Positions 8,189 to 17,663 of a stretch of 64,000 nucleotides of DNA are shown in pieces. Every line of letters begins with the position of its first letter. Position 1 is the first letter of the stretch. A program made the position numbers and the translations under genes. This DNA comes from Paenibacillus tyrphae. GTDB lineage: Bacteria; Bacillota; Bacilli; Paenibacillales; NBRC-103111. The DNA lies in assembly GCF_000722545.1 (NCBI RefSeq), contig NZ_JNVM01000021.1, positions 12,174 to 76,173 of the forward strand. The letters run 5' to 3'. The notes below the pieces were generated by a model. The model was given only the letters and a program-made list of their open reading frames with translations. It searched no databases and was not told the DNA's origin.

Positions 8189-9592
8189 CTACAATCGAAT
8201 GTCAATCGTTGTCCCACGGCCGACCTCGCTATGAATTGCTATCTCTCCACCGTGCTCTTGGATAATATCTTTGGCTATCGCCATGCCAAGTCCGGAGCCT
8301 TTATGCGCGTCTCCGGTGTTGGTGCCGCGGTAATAGCGATCGAAAATTTTGTCGAGCTCCTCTTTTCGGATGCCTTTGCCGTTATCTTGGATGACGATGT
8401 GAATCCGATCGGTCTTTTCAATCCGGACGGTGATGTTCACGTTGGCGTCATTATGGATAAGCGCGTTATAAATTAAATTGTGGATCGCTCTCCGCACGAG
8501 AATTTCATCCACCTCTGCCGGGATGTGCTCTTGATTGGCATGAAATTCTATATGCCGCTTGGCGTATTTCGGGTCGTTGACGATATCGATCACGATATCT
8601 CGCAATAACACGACCAGATTGGTCGCTTTTTTATTTAACGTCAGTTCTTTGTTCTTCAATCTTGTCGTTAAGCTTAAATCCTCAATGACCTCTTTGATAT
8701 AAAGCGACTTTTTCTCGATAATGTCGGCGTATTCCCTGATTTCGTCTTCGGTAAAGCGGTAATCCGGGTCCTTCATCATTTCGGCAAAGCCTTGAATTGA
8801 GGCCAGAGGCGTTTTAATATCGTGGGAAATATTGGTGACCCATTCCTCTTTCATCTGGTCCAATTTTTTGCGTTCTGACTCATTCGCCTTAAGCTGATTG
8901 GACAAATGATTGATATTCGAGAATACTTGCTTAAAGACGCCAGCCGGCCGGGCATGAAAATATTCATTGCTTGCCAGTCGTTTGATCCCGTCGATTAGCG
9001 TATATAGCGGCTTGGTCAGCTGTTTACTCAAGAAATACCCGATCAGTAACGTAATTAAAATATCGATAATGAGAACGATGCCACCGACCTTCACCATGCC
9101 AAACAACGATTGATTATCGTACAAAATAAAATACCGGTTGATATCGCGGTTTTCCATCCCGATCAAATAGCTGTAGGCGCGGCCGCCCGCTTTCTTTTCT
9201 CCGACAAAAACCGTCGTCTCGCCATTCACTTCCTTGTACTTGTACATCTGCACAATTTCTGAGGGAGTGTAGCTTTTCTTTAACCCTCCCGGCGCCCTGT
9301 AGCTGAAGAGCTCCTTGCCGGTTTCATCCAAAATTTGAATCCACGCGTTCCTGCTGCTTAGCTCTTCCTTGCCTGCATCGGCAATCGTCGGTGCATCGCC
9401 GGAAATTACGATCTGCTCCTGAAACTGTCTTGTAAATTGCTCGGGAGAGTATTCCTCTTCTTGAAAGATGGGGATATTTAACACAGATTGAGCCGTGAAC
9501 AGAGCAAGCGTAAGGAACAGGTTTACGAAAATAATGAAGATAACGACGAAGACAACCGAGATCAGATATCTTACTGTTAACTTCCATTTCAT
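8189..9592 (-). CDS. sensor histidine kinase with extracellular domain
   Basis: The protein has 467 residues: a TM near 8-30, an extracellular region of about 130-140 residues, a second TM around 165-190, a HAMP-like linker, and HisKA with NISHDIKTPLASIQGFAEM (phospho-acceptor His). HATPase_c has N, G1 and G2 boxes (HNLIYNALIHNDA, DNGKGI, GSGLGMAIAKDI). It sits 3 bp behind the response-regulator gene and is surely its partner. The large extracellular domain sets it apart from the loopless BceS/YxdK kinases that usually accompany such ABC transporters. Confidence 0.92.
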   Translation of the reverse strand: MKWKLTVRYLISVVFVVIFIIFVNLFLTLALFTAQSVLNIPIFQEEEYSPEQFTRQFQEQIVISGDAPTIADAGKEELSSRNAWIQILDETGKELFSYRAPGGLKKSYTPSEIVQMYKYKEVNGETTVFVGEKKAGGRAYSYLIGMENRDINRYFILYDNQSLFGMVKVGGIVLIIDILITLLIGYFLSKQLTKPLYTLIDGIKRLASNEYFHARPAGVFKQVFSNINHLSNQLKANESERKKLDQMKEEWVTNISHDIKTPLASIQGFAEMMKDPDYRFTEDEIREYADIIEKKSLYIKEVIEDLSLTTRLKNKELTLNKKATNLVVLLRDIVIDIVNDPKYAKRHIEFHANQEHIPAEVDEILVRRAIHNLIYNALIHNDANVNITVRIEKTDRIHIVIQDNGKGIRKEELDKIFDRYYRGTNTGDAHKGSGLGMAIAKDIIQEHGGEIAIHSEVGRGTTIDIRL

Positions 9593-9595
9593 AAC

Positions 9596-10303
9596 CTATT
9601 CATCCTCTACGGCCAGTTTGTAGCCCAAGCCTTTGACGGTAATTAAATAGCGAGGCTGCGAAGGCTGCTCTTCAATCTTTTCCCGCAGCCTCCGAATATG
9701 GACCATAACCGTATTGTCGATGCCGATAAAATCCTCCCCCCAGACAGCGTCGTAAAGCCTTTCTTTGCTGATCACTTTATTGACGTGCTGGAGGAAGTAC
9801 TTCATTAATCCGAGCTCTTTCGGCTTTAATTCAATGCTAATCCCGTTCTTTAACAATTCTGCTTTTTGTTCGTTTAATGCAAAAGGGCCCGCCGTTAAGA
9901 CAGTATCCTTCACAGCCTCCGGCAGCATGTAATCGGCTCGGCGCAATTGAGCCTTGACGCGGTAAGCCAGCTCTTTGGGGCTGAACGGCTTGGTGATATA
10001 ATCGTCGCCGCCGATGGCAAAGCCTAAAATTTTGTCGATTTCCTCCGTCTTGGCCGATAGGAATAAAATTGGAGCCTTCGAGATCGCTCGAATTTGCCTG
10101 CACACGTCATAGCCTTCCCCATCCGGCAGCATAATGTCCAGCAGCACCAGATCTGGCTGCTTAAGCTGGAATTGAGCGAATCCGTCTTCCGCCGTCGCGG
10201 CCGTGATGACATGCTCGATGCCTTCTTTGCGCAGAACGGTTGCCACAAGCTTCAAAATCGCTTCCTCATCGTCTATAATCAAAACCTTTTTATTGATCGA
10301 CAT
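9596..10303 (-). CDS. OmpR/PhoB-family response regulator
   Basis: The 235-residue protein has a receiver domain (VLIIDDEEAIL; phospho-acceptor Asp in LVLLDIMLPDGEG; Lys in ITKPFSPKEL) followed by a winged-helix trans_reg_C domain (DNTVMVHIRRLREKI). I chose the ATG at 10303 (MSINKKV) because GGAGG lies 9 nt before it; a longer frame upstream has no such site. It is the first gene of the RR-HK pair. Its likely target is the ABC operon promoter at 14625-14680, where 11/22-bp spaced repeats are present. Confidence 0.92.
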   Translation of the reverse strand: MSINKKVLIIDDEEAILKLVATVLRKEGIEHVITAATAEDGFAQFQLKQPDLVLLDIMLPDGEGYDVCRQIRAISKAPILFLSAKTEEIDKILGFAIGGDDYITKPFSPKELAYRVKAQLRRADYMLPEAVKDTVLTAGPFALNEQKAELLKNGISIELKPKELGLMKYFLQHVNKVISKERLYDAVWGEDFIGIDNTVMVHIRRLREKIEEQPSQPRYLITVKGLGYKLAVEDE

Positions 10304-10400
10304 GTCATCGTGCCTCCTGGGAAGGGAAAGGTTTAATGTACCACTGTTTATGTGTGAGTATGCGGCACTTTTTTTCATTTATCAAGCGGGTATGAAACAA

Positions 10401-10440
10401 ATGCGCAAGAAAGCCATGCTGCATCGGCTTTTTTGCGCAT
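10401..10440 (-). terminator. long hairpin between DUF418 gene and response-regulator gene
   Basis: ATGCGCAAGAAAGCC and GGCTTTTTTGCGCAT form a 15-bp stem with one mismatch. On the minus strand no long T run follows, so it may be a partial terminator or processing site separating ABC-operon transcripts from the two-component pair. Confidence 0.55.
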
Positions 10441-10449
10441 TATCGGGAT

Positions 10450-11493
10450 TTATTTGGCGGTTTGTTTTTTGCCGTACGTCATGAACCGCCATGCTTTTTC
10501 CAACGGGCCCATCTTAAAATAGCGGAACCACAGGCTGCTGTAGACGAGCTGCACGATCATAATCAGGCAGGCGATGAGGACCACATTGACGGGAGATACC
10601 GTCTCCAGGCCCATGAGCGAGATGAACAACGATCCGATTAAGCTTTGCGCGACATAATTGGTCAGCGCCATCTGGCCCACCCGTGCGAAGGGCTGAAGGA
10701 TCATCCGGGCTGTCCGGTGCTCAAGCAGCAGAAACATCGATGTGACATACAGTAAGACCCCGGGAATGGCGCTCAAGGAAATGATGAGCTTCAAGTCATC
10801 CGTTCCATGCTGAGCGGCCGTCCAGATCCAGACCGACAACCCGGCAAAGACCGGTAAGGACCCGAGCTGCACCAAGCGAAGCCGCTTTTTCAATTCTCCG
10901 ATCCGTCTGATCCACTCGGCCTTCGCCGCCAGAAATCCGGCCAAGAACATGATGAAGATTAAAGTCATATCGGAGATCACAAAATCGACCACGCTAGATA
11001 GCGGAACTGCGGCTCCCAGAGCCAGTTTCGAGATGAGCGCAAGCAAGTACACTCCGGCGATTCCGCCAAGCCAATTGCGGATCGTCGTCACCTTGGCCCG
11101 GTAGAAAGGAAGCAGAAGCAGACCGATCAACGCGTAACCCGGCAGGATGGTGCCCCAGAAGATAAAGGCATGAATAATGCCGATGAGGAGGAGCACTAGC
11201 AAGCGGCGGGCAAACCGCCAAAGCGGCTTGTCCCCCCGGCGCTCGGCGCGCGAGGCGAAGATGTAAAATCCGACGCCGAACAGGAATGAGAAGATGGAGA
11301 AAAATTTCTTTTCCACGAGCATGAGAATCAGGGTGTCGATCACTTGATTAATTCCGGTGTACTCCGGTATGATCATCCCTTCGGTGAGGACGATATATCC
11401 TTTGATATTGATAAACAAGATTCCGAATAACGCAAGCCCCCGAATGATATCTAGGGCTGCGATCCTTTCTTGCTGTGGGATGGATGGGTTCAT
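10450..11493 (-). CDS. DUF418 (YeiB-like) membrane protein
   Basis: This is a 347-residue multispan membrane protein with about nine or ten hydrophobic segments. The N-terminal signature ERIAALDIIRGLALFGILFI is typical of DUF418/YeiB proteins, and the C-terminal part matches the DUF418 domain (LTNYVAQSLIGSLF). The function of the family is not established. It lies between yxeA-like and the two-component genes, 28 bp after the former, suggesting co-transcription with the ABC module. Confidence 0.85.
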   Translation of the reverse strand: MNPSIPQQERIAALDIIRGLALFGILFINIKGYIVLTEGMIIPEYTGINQVIDTLILMLVEKKFFSIFSFLFGVGFYIFASRAERRGDKPLWRFARRLLVLLLIGIIHAFIFWGTILPGYALIGLLLLPFYRAKVTTIRNWLGGIAGVYLLALISKLALGAAVPLSSVVDFVISDMTLIFIMFLAGFLAAKAEWIRRIGELKKRLRLVQLGSLPVFAGLSVWIWTAAQHGTDDLKLIISLSAIPGVLLYVTSMFLLLEHRTARMILQPFARVGQMALTNYVAQSLIGSLFISLMGLETVSPVNVVLIACLIMIVQLVYSSLWFRYFKMGPLEKAWRFMTYGKKQTAK

Positions 11494-11521
11494 AGTGGTT
11501 GGCTCCTTACGATCGTTCGAT

Positions 11522-11881
11522 TTACTGCAATTGCTGACTTGCTTTCCCGGGAAGCTCTTCTTTCGTTACTTCCTCGTAGGAGGTCACGCCTTTTCCGTCC
11601 TTCACAAACAAACTGAGGTACGCTTTCTCCCGAAGCTGCTTCGGGGCGGAGAACTTAAACGTCTTTTGCTGCCCATTTTTATCAAAAGCCGGCAGCTCGT
11701 ATTCGTATCTGACCATGATTTCTCCGTTATCGATTTTATCTTCAAGCTTCTTTCCTTGCCCTTGAACCTGCGTATAATAGACGTCCGCTCCTAGCCGGTT
11801 CAGATTGACGTTCTGTAGGAAGAATAAGCCTCCGACTAAAAGAGCCGCGATGACAATGCAAGAAATGATGAGTTTTTTCAT
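11522..11881 (-). CDS. yxeA: YxeA-family protein (DUF1093)
   Basis: This 119-residue protein has one N-terminal membrane or signal segment (LIISCIVIAALLVGGLFFL) and a small extracytoplasmic OB-like domain. I start it at the ATG at 11881 (MKKLIIS), preceded by GGGAGAGGACCT; a longer frame upstream overlaps the permease gene. In Bacillus subtilis yxeA is the last gene of the yxdJKLM-yxeA peptide-responsive operon. The same partners (two-component pair, ATPase, permease) are present here in a different order. Confidence 0.82.
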   Translation of the reverse strand: MKKLIISCIVIAALLVGGLFFLQNVNLNRLGADVYYTQVQGQGKKLEDKIDNGEIMVRYEYELPAFDKNGQQKTFKFSAPKQLREKAYLSLFVKDGKGVTSYEEVTKEELPGKASQQLQ

Positions 11882-11901
11882 AGGTCCTCTCCCGTTCCAT
11901 G

Positions 11902-13836
11902 TTATGCATTCGATTTGGTTACGATTTTGTAGTAGGTGTTGACGGTTAAAAAGTAATAAACGATGTACATGCAGGCGTAAGCGCCTATGCAGATCAAGAC
12001 GGGAATCACCAGATTCGTTTGAATCAGTCTTGATAAAGCAGTTAATGCGACGGTGCAATGCGCGATTCCCGCGATTAACGGCAGGGCGAAGACGAATAAG
12101 ATTTGTTTGGCGATCGATTTGCGAATTTCTCTTTTATTCACGCCGATTTTGTGCAAAATGACGTAACGGTCCTTGTCCGCGTTGGCTTCCGTGAGCTGTT
12201 TAAAGTAAATGATGCTTCCCGTGGCGGCGAGAAAAACTAACCCCAGGAACCCGCCCATAAAAATGATGAGCCCGCTTGATTCCATACCGGCGGCATAATC
12301 CGTGTAGAAGCTGGAAAAGTGCGCTTCCCGCGGCAGCATGGATTGAATCTCGCTCGTTAATGACTTCGCGTCGTCCTCGTGCGTAATCTTGTAAGCTTCC
12401 ATATTCACGAGAGGGGTTTCCTTTTGCAATCTGGCAAAAACCTCATCGCTGACGACGACTGTCGTATTCGCTGTCCGAAGATTGAGGACGTTGTACCGCT
12501 TCAAGCTTGTGAAGGTAACGTTCTCCGCATGCTCCTTCGCCTTCAAGGACACCGTCGAGCCTACGTATTCGGGCGACAGCCCTTCGTAATACCCCGCATC
12601 CAATACGGCCGCTTCTTGTCCTTGCAGCGACAGCGAATCTTTTCGTTGCTGGACTTCCGCCAGTTTGTTAAAAGCTGTATTGGAAATGAGGGTATAGCTC
12701 ACGATATCGCTGGAAATTTTACTGTTAAGGCTCGTAATATCTACCTTCATCTGCAGGCCCGGAATGCGCTCATGATAAACAACCTCATGCTTCTTATCGC
12801 GCGAAATCCGGTCTTGGACTTCATTTGCTATGCGTTGATCGTTCGCGATAAACATCATGCTGTTCGGATCGGCAAGTGCGACGCTGCTTCGGTTGTTGTA
12901 ATAAAAGCTGTACGCCGTTCCGACGGCCGTCAGTGTCGTTGCGCTCAGGACGGCGATGATCGTTAACGTGCGTGCGTTTCCTTTCATGCGGTACAGAAGC
13001 TGGGAAGTGCTGATGAGTTGGACGCCGTTCCAAAATCTTTTTTTGTTTTTCCGGGCCATCTTCAGCAGGTACACGATGAAGGTGCTGTACAATAAATAAG
13101 TGCCGATGATCACGGCGACAACAATCACGAGCGGCGTCACCATGAAGCCCATTTTTCGCCAAGCGGTGGAGTCCAATATGTTTTGAAGCGCCAGCCAGTA
13201 GCCGATGCCAATGCACAGTACGGCTAACAGCGCCATCACCAAGGAGGCTTTCGGTTCTTGCTCCCCTTCTTTGTCCGCCTGGAACAGCTCGATTAATTTG
13301 AACCGGTAAATCAATCGGTACCCGTGGAACGACGTAATGACGGTAATCACGGTGAATACGATGATCGTATTGATTACCGCTTGCAGCGAAATATGAAAAT
13401 TCGCCATCGCGTCATAGCCCATGACCTTCATCAAAAGCGTCACAAATCCTCGGGACAATAACGACCCGAGCAGGATGCCGATCACGAGAGCCAAGAGGCC
13501 CATCATCAAGTTTTCGTAGAACAGCATCCGGCCGATTTGCTTCTTCCGCACACCGAGCAGCGAGTACAGGCCGACTTCTTTTTTACGCTTGCGGGTGAAG
13601 AAGGCATTGGAGTACCAGATGAAAATGGCGACGAAAATCATTAAAACCGCCGAAGCCCCGGTAAAGGCGGAGCTGATTTTGGGCGACGTGTCCGACGTGG
13701 CCAAGATCGTCGAATCGTATTTTAACGAAACGAACGTAAGGTAGATGACGATGCTGAAAATCATCGAAGCAAAGTACAGAAAGTAGTTGGTGAAGTTTTT
13801 CCGGATGTTTTTTCCGGCAAGCTGAACTAACGTCAT
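11902..13836 (-). CDS. BceB/YxdM-type ABC transporter permease
   Basis: The protein has 644 residues with FtsX-type domains: about four TM helices at the N-terminus, further TMs, a large extracellular domain of about 200 residues (roughly 310-520), and three C-terminal TMs. Length and layout match BceB-like permeases that detect and detoxify peptide antibiotics acting on lipid II cycle intermediates. The start codon abuts the stop of the ATPase gene. The specific peptide cannot be predicted. Confidence 0.88.
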   Translation of the reverse strand: MTLVQLAGKNIRKNFTNYFLYFASMIFSIVIYLTFVSLKYDSTILATSDTSPKISSAFTGASAVLMIFVAIFIWYSNAFFTRKRKKEVGLYSLLGVRKKQIGRMLFYENLMMGLLALVIGILLGSLLSRGFVTLLMKVMGYDAMANFHISLQAVINTIIVFTVITVITSFHGYRLIYRFKLIELFQADKEGEQEPKASLVMALLAVLCIGIGYWLALQNILDSTAWRKMGFMVTPLVIVVAVIIGTYLLYSTFIVYLLKMARKNKKRFWNGVQLISTSQLLYRMKGNARTLTIIAVLSATTLTAVGTAYSFYYNNRSSVALADPNSMMFIANDQRIANEVQDRISRDKKHEVVYHERIPGLQMKVDITSLNSKISSDIVSYTLISNTAFNKLAEVQQRKDSLSLQGQEAAVLDAGYYEGLSPEYVGSTVSLKAKEHAENVTFTSLKRYNVLNLRTANTTVVVSDEVFARLQKETPLVNMEAYKITHEDDAKSLTSEIQSMLPREAHFSSFYTDYAAGMESSGLIIFMGGFLGLVFLAATGSIIYFKQLTEANADKDRYVILHKIGVNKREIRKSIAKQILFVFALPLIAGIAHCTVALTALSRLIQTNLVIPVLICIGAYACMYIVYYFLTVNTYYKIVTKSNA

Positions 13837-14592
13837 TTACTGCCCACCTCCAAGCGAAGCGAGGACATCCAATATTTTTTGGAAAAACTCCTGCCGCGAT
13901 TGCTGGAGCTTATGAATTTCGGCATACATTTTGCCGTCTTTAATAAATACGATTCGTTTGCAGAAGCTTGCGGCGAACGCATCGTGCGTGACCATCATGA
14001 TCGTCGATCGATGCCGTTCGTTGAGCAGAGTCAAGCTTTCGAGCAGGCTGGTGGCCGATTTCGAATCCAATGCGCCCGTCGGCTCGTCCGCGAGGATCAA
14101 GCTCGGATTGGCGACAATAGCGCGCGACGCGGCCGTCCGCTGCTTCTGGCCCCCGGAGATGTGATAGGGATATTTGTCGAGAATGTCCCGGATGCCGAAC
14201 GTATCGGCGATTTCATGGACGCGCGCTTCGATTTCCTTGACCGGAACTTTCGATAGGGCAAGCGGCAGCAGGATATTTTCCTTGACCGTCAGCGTATCGA
14301 GAAGGTTATAGTCCTGAAAAATAAAGCCGAGCTGATTGCGGCGGAAGTCCGACAATTGTTCCTCGTTCATCTTGACGATATTTTGACCGGCGATGACGAT
14401 TTCACCGGACGACGGGGTATCAATGGTGGACAAAATATTGAGCAAGGTGGATTTCCCTGCCCCCGAAGGCCCCATGATGCCGATAAACTCGCTTTCCTTC
14501 ACTTCCAGATCGATATCTTCCAGCGCTTTGTATTGATTTTCCTTCGTGCCGTATATTTTTTGAACGTTGCTTGCTTGTAAGATAGTTTTCAT
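13837..14592 (-). CDS. BceA/YxdL-type ABC transporter ATP-binding protein
   Basis: This 251-residue ATPase is of the MacB/BceA class: Walker A GPSGAGKST, Q-loop FQDYNLLDTLTVKEN, Walker B LILADEPTGALDSKSA and the H-loop MVTHD. The signature reads HISGGQKQR in place of the usual LSGGQ. It is the first gene of the operon, with AAGGAGGATTGC just upstream of the ATG and a regulated promoter beyond. A cytosolic partner of the following permease. Confidence 0.92.
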   Translation of the reverse strand: MKTILQASNVQKIYGTKENQYKALEDIDLEVKESEFIGIMGPSGAGKSTLLNILSTIDTPSSGEIVIAGQNIVKMNEEQLSDFRRNQLGFIFQDYNLLDTLTVKENILLPLALSKVPVKEIEARVHEIADTFGIRDILDKYPYHISGGQKQRTAASRAIVANPSLILADEPTGALDSKSATSLLESLTLLNERHRSTIMMVTHDAFAASFCKRIVFIKDGKMYAEIHKLQQSRQEFFQKILDVLASLGGGQ

Positions 14593-14624
14593 AAAGCAAT
14601 CCTCCTTGTATTTCTACAAGAACG

Positions 14625-14680
14625 ATTATAGTTCGCCGTACCTTACAGCGTTTTAATAGGAACCTTACAGGAACCTTAAA
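14625..14680 (-). promoter_or_regulatory. promoter of ABC operon with phased direct repeats
   Basis: On the minus strand a TATAAT box (14625-14630) lacks a good -35. Upstream of it the plus strand shows ACCTTACAG at 14640-14648, again at 14662-14670, and ACCTTAAA at 14673-14680. The start-to-start distances are 22 and 11 bp, one or two helix turns, as expected for OmpR-family dimers. Likely bound by the response regulator at 9596-10303. Confidence 0.6.
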
Positions 14681-14752
14681 AAAAGCAGGGGGGGGAAGAG
14701 GGGGAAACAAGCTGTGAAGGAATTTTTGGTAATTTGTCGAAAATAGTTTAGC

Positions 14753-16543
14753 ATGTCAAACTTCGACAAAAAAAGAATAGGCGGGTCAAGAAAAATGCGG
14801 CGATATATTGTTATACTTATCATTTTCCTGATGTCGGTCATGCTTGAGGATTCGCTGCGAACGGCTCATGCGGAAGAACAGCGGATCGAGGTCATCCTGG
14901 ACGGCGAGCGAATTACATTTCCTACGGACCCGGTGCTCATCGACGGTTCGGTGTTCGTCCCCATGCGCACTTTGTTCGAAAACCTCGGGTACCGTGTGGA
15001 ATGGTTTCCGAAAATGCAGTTCATTTCCGCGGAAAAACAAGGCAAAACACTGGATATGGGAATAGATTTGCCCTATGCGTCTTTGGACAATCAACAAATA
15101 ATTCCCTTGTCCTTGCCGCCGCGCTTGATCGATGGCAGCGCCTATGTGCCTTTGCGGTTTGTCGGTGAAGTTTCGGGCATGCGTGTGAAGTGGGACGCCG
15201 CATCGAAAACGGTATTCATTCAAGATATTACAGACGAAACACTCGGGGAGGCGCTGACCGACATGCTCAAGCCCGATTCGTACGAAGAGCAAGGTGTGCT
15301 TCCCTACCATAATCTAACGATGGACTTTGACAAACAAAAACGCTCGATCACGTTTACGATCGAGCTAAATGACGGTCGTCTGAAGTCCAGCTCCTCCGCA
15401 GGGGCGAGCCATCCGTTTGCTCAGTACATATCCCTTGCCGAAAAACGCTTGCCCGAAACAGCGATGTCTTTGTATCGAAAAGTATCAAAATGGGCGAAGG
15501 AAGTACACATTCGAGTCGTGTACGAGAACCGCTTGCTTCAGCAATATCCGGTCCCCAATCCCAATGAGATGAACGAGCCTGATCCTGGTTTTGTCGTCGA
15601 AGCGAACGGCGCCGGCCAAATCGAGCTAAAATATTTTGAAGAAGGAAGATGGCTCAGCCTCTCTCCTCCCGCAGGCATGGATCTGAGTGAGGAGTCCAAG
15701 ATTGCTTCGACGGTCGCAGCTCACCTGAAGGCGATTCGTGAGGGAGATGCCGGCCTCTACCTGAGCACGATCAGTGATACAAGCGACCAGAAGGCTGCTA
15801 AGGCTAACGCCGACTATCTCCAGGCGCATCCAATAGACGTCACACCAGAGAAGATGGCCTTTCTTCACATGACCGATCGAATGGCAATCGTCACCGTTTC
15901 AGAGCAGTACCGGATCGGTTCAAAACTGCGAAAGCGCGAGCCGTATTACGTGCTGGTCCGGACGACAGATGGCGATTGGAAGATGGAAGGGAATGATTTC
16001 TCCCAACTTGACCCCTACTGGGACGGTGAAATTTCCAAAGACGGCTATGAACTTGAACCTTTTACCGATAAGGACAAGAGCGAGGTTAGCAAACTGCTTG
16101 AGGCAAGGTTATCCGCCATGAATGCCGAGGATATGAAAGCCTATGAAGCAACCAACGACCCTGCCTCCCTGAACTCCAACAGGATCCCGATGGCCGAACA
16201 GTTTAAAAAATCCGAGCTGGAGTACCAACTGTTCCCTGAGGACTTGACTTTTATCGGAACAAAAATAGCGCCAGTCAACCTTTTAGCCAGCACGGATACT
16301 GTCCGACTGTATTATGTGGTGGGGCATGTGCTGTATAAGACAAAACCATCGGACACTTCGTATTTCCGGAGCCAGCATCGGTTTGTGTTGTATGCGCTGA
16401 GCAAGAAGGAGGACGGCCGGTTCTACGTGTGGGAAACATCGGAGCTCGGAGTCCGCTACGCCAGCATGTATCCTCTGGAACCCGCGGCACGCTTGTTGGA
16501 TCCGAATTACAATCCGTTGAAAGGGCACGAGATCAAGCAGTAA
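14753..16543 (+). CDS. secreted protein with copper-amine-oxidase-like N-terminal domain
   Basis: The protein has 596 residues. A signal peptide (RRYIVILIIFLMSVM, cleavage near AHA) is followed at about 45-160 by a stalk-type domain: ITFPTDPVLIDGSVFVPMRT and a second copy of the pattern, IDGSAYVPLRFVGEVSGM. This domain is very common in Paenibacillus exported proteins and has no amine-oxidase activity itself. The C-terminal ~400 residues are not recognised. ATG at 14753 has no clear ribosome binding site; ATG at 14795 (MRRYIV) gives a cleaner signal peptide and may be the true start. Monocistronic, with a hairpin after it. Confidence 0.8.
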   Translation: MSNFDKKRIGGSRKMRRYIVILIIFLMSVMLEDSLRTAHAEEQRIEVILDGERITFPTDPVLIDGSVFVPMRTLFENLGYRVEWFPKMQFISAEKQGKTLDMGIDLPYASLDNQQIIPLSLPPRLIDGSAYVPLRFVGEVSGMRVKWDAASKTVFIQDITDETLGEALTDMLKPDSYEEQGVLPYHNLTMDFDKQKRSITFTIELNDGRLKSSSSAGASHPFAQYISLAEKRLPETAMSLYRKVSKWAKEVHIRVVYENRLLQQYPVPNPNEMNEPDPGFVVEANGAGQIELKYFEEGRWLSLSPPAGMDLSEESKIASTVAAHLKAIREGDAGLYLSTISDTSDQKAAKANADYLQAHPIDVTPEKMAFLHMTDRMAIVTVSEQYRIGSKLRKREPYYVLVRTTDGDWKMEGNDFSQLDPYWDGEISKDGYELEPFTDKDKSEVSKLLEARLSAMNAEDMKAYEATNDPASLNSNRIPMAEQFKKSELEYQLFPEDLTFIGTKIAPVNLLASTDTVRLYYVVGHVLYKTKPSDTSYFRSQHRFVLYALSKKEDGRFYVWETSELGVRYASMYPLEPAARLLDPNYNPLKGHEIKQ

Positions 16544-16603
16544 CCGACGCAAGGATACGTCGGCAAGCATAACAGATAATTTCAAGTAAGCTTTTAAAGT
16601 ATT

Positions 16604-16641
16604 AGACCGGAATCTCTTATGGTATAAGGAGTTCCGGTCTT
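16604..16641 (+). terminator. hairpin after stalk-domain protein gene
   Basis: AGACCGGAA pairs with TTCCGGTCT, and the inner arms CTCTTAT/ATAAGGAG extend the stem. It is followed by TCT only, so efficiency is uncertain. Confidence 0.6.
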
Positions 16642-16676
16642 CTAGCGAGGCCACCCCATTCATCCCCCATATGAAC

Positions 16677-17360
16677 TCAATTGGAACAGTCGTGTGATTT
16701 CATCCAAACACGAAGTGGACCTATGGATGCCCACCCAGATAAGAGAGCTGCTGTAAGATCATCACCGTTTTCATATCCAACCATCTGTATCCCAGGGAAA
16801 TAGCTTGAAACAATTGGAGCAATATCTGACCAAATGTTTTTATTGGTGTTTGAAAATACATTCGATATCCCCACTGCATTGGCACTCAAGTTAACAATGA
16901 ATCCCGATAGTTCACCATTATTTTCGTGCAAAAAGAGTTTCACATCTTTCCGCTCTAATAGCTTTGGTTTTAATACTTTCTGCAATCCGCTTGCGCAGGT
17001 CCACTTTGCTAAATCTTCTTCAGTTGATACAACGGTCCATTCTGATTGAACGTGATCAACATCAGCAACCGGGTCATGACAAATCCATTCTGCATCAAAT
17101 AATACTGTAAAACCATATGGCACCATATTAAGATTAGCAAAACTATCTTTTATACTGAATATTTCTCGATTACCAATAAAACGATGAACTTCATCACTTG
17201 TTGTATGCCTGCTTGAAGTAATGATATCGGGGTATAGTTCGGGTGCTTTAGAACGCAATCCCCATACACGTTCACTTGAAATTTGAATTAATCCATGTGA
17301 CTCACAAACAATCCCACACCAAGCAATATTATTTAATACCGCATTATCTACTTCAATCAA
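16677..17360 (-). CDS. GNAT-like hypothetical protein
   Basis: Its base composition is AT-richer than the neighbours. The C-terminal ~90 residues (GELSGFIVNLSANAVGISNV, ending GWASIGPLRVWMK) resemble the last strands of a GNAT acetyltransferase, but the acetyl-CoA loop is not clear. I prefer the TTG at 17360 (MIEVDNAV) because a G-rich site lies just upstream; an ATG at 17420 would add 20 residues. It is single, and convergent with the preceding gene. Substrate unknown; possibly acquired, judging from composition. Confidence 0.5.
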   Translation of the reverse strand: MIEVDNAVLNNIAWCGIVCESHGLIQISSERVWGLRSKAPELYPDIITSSRHTTSDEVHRFIGNREIFSIKDSFANLNMVPYGFTVLFDAEWICHDPVADVDHVQSEWTVVSTEEDLAKWTCASGLQKVLKPKLLERKDVKLFLHENNGELSGFIVNLSANAVGISNVFSNTNKNIWSDIAPIVSSYFPGIQMVGYENGDDLTAALLSGWASIGPLRVWMKSHDCSN

Positions 17361-17663
17361 TGAAATTCCCCCCCCTATTACAAACATTCTAACAGTTAGC
17401 TTAATACGATTATTGTACAAAATGGCTACCAGTTTACAACTTTATTATCTCTACACAGGTGTCCCCAAAGCTATGAAAATGGCTGAGGGCACCTCTTTTG
17501 TGTCGAAAAAACGAAAATATTAATTTAAGTGTAAATATTTAACCATAGAATAATATGCCATTAATCTAATTTTAATGTCACTGCGCTAGAATAATCTTGT
17601 TCCGCAGGAAAAACGCACCAATCAGGCTCAACATCACACAATTCCTACAAGGAGGATTGAATT

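Noticed and set aside
14753..16543. Functional copper amine oxidase
   Set aside because: Only the N-terminal stalk-type repeat is present; the catalytic Tyr-quinone domain is absent.
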